Assembly (NCBI GenBank): GCA_041629655.1
Contig: JBFKMV010000176.1
Span: forward strand, 1-10,701
Direction: 5' to 3'
Length of the DNA: 10,701 nt
Source: JBFKMV01 sp041629655
GTDB taxonomy: Bacteria; Acidobacteriota; Polarisedimenticolia; Polarisedimenticolales; Polarisedimenticolaceae
The notes below the pieces were generated by a model that worked only from the letters and a program-made list of their open reading frames with translations, made no database searches and was not told the DNA's origin. The position numbers and the translations under genes were made by a program. Shown one piece after another: positions 8,914 through 10,701 of the stretch (its first letter is position 1; the number at the start of each line of letters is the position of its first letter).

Positions 8914-10701
8914 CTACTTCTTGACCGGTCGTCGTCCCTTGTGATCCTGGCCGGTGTTGTCGTGGCTCCGCCCCTGGGGATCCTCCCAGGCCAGCACCAG
9001 CGTGTCGCGCTGCGGCGAGCCGGGGCTGGAGCGGCGACCCTCGTCGTCCACCGCCACGGCCGTGAAGTGGACCAGCATGCGGTCCCGGTCCCCGAGCACG
9101 GGGCGCGTGAACGTCACCAGGAACGTGAACTTCTCCTGGGTCCCGGGCTTGATGTTCCGCATCTCGGCGCCGAGCGGGACGATCCGCACCCCGTCGGCCG
9201 GATCGCTGGTCAGCAGGACCCGGGTCTTCGCCATCGCGTCGCCGAGGTTGCGCACGAACACCTTGACCTGACCGGTGACCGGCTCGTCCCCGCGCAGCCG
9301 CACGAACGGCGGCGCCAGCACGTGGTGCACGTTCAGCGCGTGGGACACGGCACAGTCGGAATCCGCGCCGTCGATGAACCCGTCGCAGTCGTTGTCGATC
9401 CCGTCGTCGCAGATCTCGCGAGCGCCCGGGTTGATCGCCGGGTCGTCGTCGTTGCAGTCGACCGGGCCACAGTCCCCGCCCTCCGGCGAGTAGCCGTCCC
9501 CGTCCGCGTCCAGGCAACCCTCGCAGTCCGGGTCCTGGGCGTCGATCGCGCCGTCGCAATCGTCGTCGAGGCCGTTGGTGCAGTCCTCCGGGGCCGCCGG
9601 GTTGATCAACGGATCGTTGTCGTCGCAGTCGCCGCACTCGAGCCCGGTCGGATCGCACGTCGAGCCGGTGCAGTCGGCAAAGCCGTCGGCGTCGAGATCC
9701 GGGCAGGCTCCGGCGCAGGTCGGATCGTTGGTCGGGTCGAACACGTTGTCGCAGGTGTTGGTTTCCTCGTTGCAGTCGTCGTCCGTGCAGATGTCGGCGT
9801 CGTCGCAGTCCACGGGCGTGCCGGCCTGGCAGTCGTCCTGCGCGCTACACGACTCCTCGCCGTTACAGAACAGTCCGTCGTCGCAACGCGCGTCGTCGGG
9901 CGTGTTCACGCAACGGTCGTCGGCCTCGTTGCACGAGTCCTCGGTACAACCGATCCCGTCGTCGCAGGCGTTGGGAACGCCGCCGCCGCACGTGCCCTCG
10001 CCGTCGCACGTCTCCTCGAGGTTACAGAAGAAGCCGTCGTCGCACGGCGAGCCCGCCGCCTCGAACGTGCAGTTCGCCGAGCAGCAATCGCCGTCCGCGG
10101 TATTGCCGTCGTCGCACTGCTCGCCCTCCTCGAGCACGCCGTTGCCGCAGACCGGAAGCGCGCACGACGGATCGTTGGTCGGGTCGAACACGTTGTCGCA
10201 GGCGTTGCTGTCCTCGTTGCACGCGTCGTCGGTGCAGATGTCGGCGTCGTCGCAGTTGACCGGCGTGCCGGGCCGGCAGTCCAGCACGGCGTCGCAGGTC
10301 TCCGTTCCGTCGCAGAACAGCCCGTTGTCGCAGGCCGCGTCGTCGGGCGTGTTGACGCAGGTGTCCTGCGCCTCGTCGCAGGAATCGACCGTGCAGCCCA
10401 CCCCGTCGTCGCACGTGTTGGGCACGTCGCCGCTACACAGGCCCGCGCCGTCGCAGACGTCCTCCAGCGTACAGAACTGGCCGTCGTCGCAGGTCGATCC
10501 CGCCGCCTCGAACATGCAGGTGTTGGAGCAGCAGTCACCGTCGAGGACGTTCCCATCGTCGCACTGCTCCCCTTCCTCGAGGACCCCGTTGCCGCACTCG
10601 GCGATCACGCACGACGGATCGTTGGTCGGGTCGAACACGTTGTCGCAGGCGTTGCTGTCCTCGTTGCACGCGTCGTCGGTGCAGATGTCGGCGTCGTCGC
10701 A
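8914..10701 (-). CDS. Cysteine-rich repeat surface protein with MopE-like motifs (5' end missing)
   Basis: The 595 C-terminal residues of a larger, probably exported protein; the frame is open at the right edge, so start and signal peptide lie outside the window (numbering here begins at the edge). Residues 1-329 are cysteine-rich repeats: CGNGVLEEGEQCDDGN units at 36 and 185, of the Myxococcus cysteine-rich (DUF4215-like) type, alternating with four-cysteine CDDG modules. Residues 330-450 hold two MopE-like acidic segments (CDDNDPLINPAAPEDC with LDDDCDGAID; CNDDDPAINPGAREIC with IDNDCDGFID) and a calcium-loop-like DADGDGYS (398-405). There are 63 cysteines in 1-450 and none in 451-595. The last domain (about 455-575) looks like a secreted beta-sandwich of the CARDB/Ig-like kind (TGQVKVFVRNLGDA), by appearance only, and the tail is basic. 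Likely a disulfide-bonded, Ca- or Cu-binding surface protein; the role is unknown. The stop is followed by a hairpin. Confidence 0.85.
   Translation of the reverse strand, partial: CDDADICTDDACNEDSNACDNVFDPTNDPSCVIAECGNGVLEEGEQCDDGNVLDGDCCSNTCMFEAAGSTCDDGQFCTLEDVCDGAGLCSGDVPNTCDDGVGCTVDSCDEAQDTCVNTPDDAACDNGLFCDGTETCDAVLDCRPGTPVNCDDADICTDDACNEDSNACDNVFDPTNDPSCALPVCGNGVLEEGEQCDDGNTADGDCCSANCTFEAAGSPCDDGFFCNLEETCDGEGTCGGGVPNACDDGIGCTEDSCNEADDRCVNTPDDARCDDGLFCNGEESCSAQDDCQAGTPVDCDDADICTDDDCNEETNTCDNVFDPTNDPTCAGACPDLDADGFADCTGSTCDPTGLECGDCDDNDPLINPAAPEDCTNGLDDDCDGAIDAQDPDCEGCLDADGDGYSPEGGDCGPVDCNDDDPAINPGAREICDDGIDNDCDGFIDGADSDCAVSHALNVHHVLAPPFVRLRGDEPVTGQVKVFVRNLGDAMAKTRVLLTSDPADGVRIVPLGAEMRNIKPGTQEKFTFLVTFTRPVLGDRDRMLVHFTAVAVDDEGRRSSPGSPQRDTLVLAWEDPQGRSHDNTGQDHKGRRPVKK
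9721..10701 (-). repeat. Tandem 447-base repeats inside the cysteine-rich gene
   Basis: The coding sequence repeats with an exact 447-base (149-codon) period: equivalent points lie at 10615, 10168 and 9721, and the CDDADIC motif recurs at visible residues 1, 150 and 299. Two whole units are visible, and a third runs off the right edge. Bases 10161-10254 and 10608-10701 are identical over all 94 bases up to the edge, while the copy starting at 9721 has diverged. The period keeps frame, so copy-number change would alter protein length without breaking it. Confidence 0.9.

Noticed and set aside
8783..9658. 291-codon minus-strand frame overlapping the cysteine-rich gene
   Set aside because: It is an out-of-frame reading of the acidic/cysteine repeat coding sequence. 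It is Arg/Gly-rich without motifs and runs through the hairpin region.
9721..10701. Regular short repeats suggesting a CRISPR array or minisatellite
   Set aside because: The repeats are in coding frame with a 447-base period and encode conserved cysteine modules. There are no identical short direct repeats separated by unique spacers.

Overview
The window is GC-rich bacterial chromosome with strong G/C preference at third codon positions; that bias also opens long spurious frames on the opposite strands. No rRNA, tRNA, mobile element, CRISPR array or phage gene is visible. The gene mix (an Lhr helicase, secreted serine hydrolases, a prolyl-oligopeptidase lipoprotein, and a large surface protein of Myxococcus-type cysteine-rich repeats plus MopE-like acidic motifs) would fit an uncultured GC-rich lineage such as a myxobacterium-like, acidobacterial or similar environmental group. 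No phylogenetic marker is present, so this assignment is only an inference from gene content.

Layout. On the minus strand, 5016 to 1 carries lhr (Lhr-family DNA repair helicase) followed 28 bases later by a serine beta-lactamase-like hydrolase that runs off the left edge; the two look co-transcribed. Upstream of lhr is an exact TATAAT box, then a 32-codon leader ORF with a very good ribosome site whose stop overlaps the lhr GTG start. A short AT-rich island (about 5158-5205) with repeated TACTTT/AAAGTA words separates this promoter from a plus-strand gene for an ankyrin-repeat lipoprotein (5263-5943). That gene converges on a minus-strand prolyl oligopeptidase (S9A) lipoprotein (8169-6058), with two hairpins in the 114-base gap. 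The peptidase is divergent from tag (8242-8811, 3-methyladenine DNA glycosylase I) across a 72-base shared promoter region. tag in turn converges on the last gene, which occupies 10701-8914 on the minus strand and lacks its 5' end. It encodes a protein with 63 cysteines in its first 450 visible residues, arranged in 149-residue higher-order repeats, followed by two MopE-like acidic motifs and a cysteine-free C-terminal domain.

Functional picture. Two genes concern DNA repair (lhr, tag). The others are cell-envelope or exported proteins (two lipoproteins, one signal-peptide hydrolase, one surface-type repeat protein). They sit in separate transcription units and nothing ties them into one pathway. 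I found no convincing undescribed multi-gene system. The points most worth a second look are the leader ORF and operator-like island before lhr, and the nested, partly identical repeats of the cysteine-rich protein.
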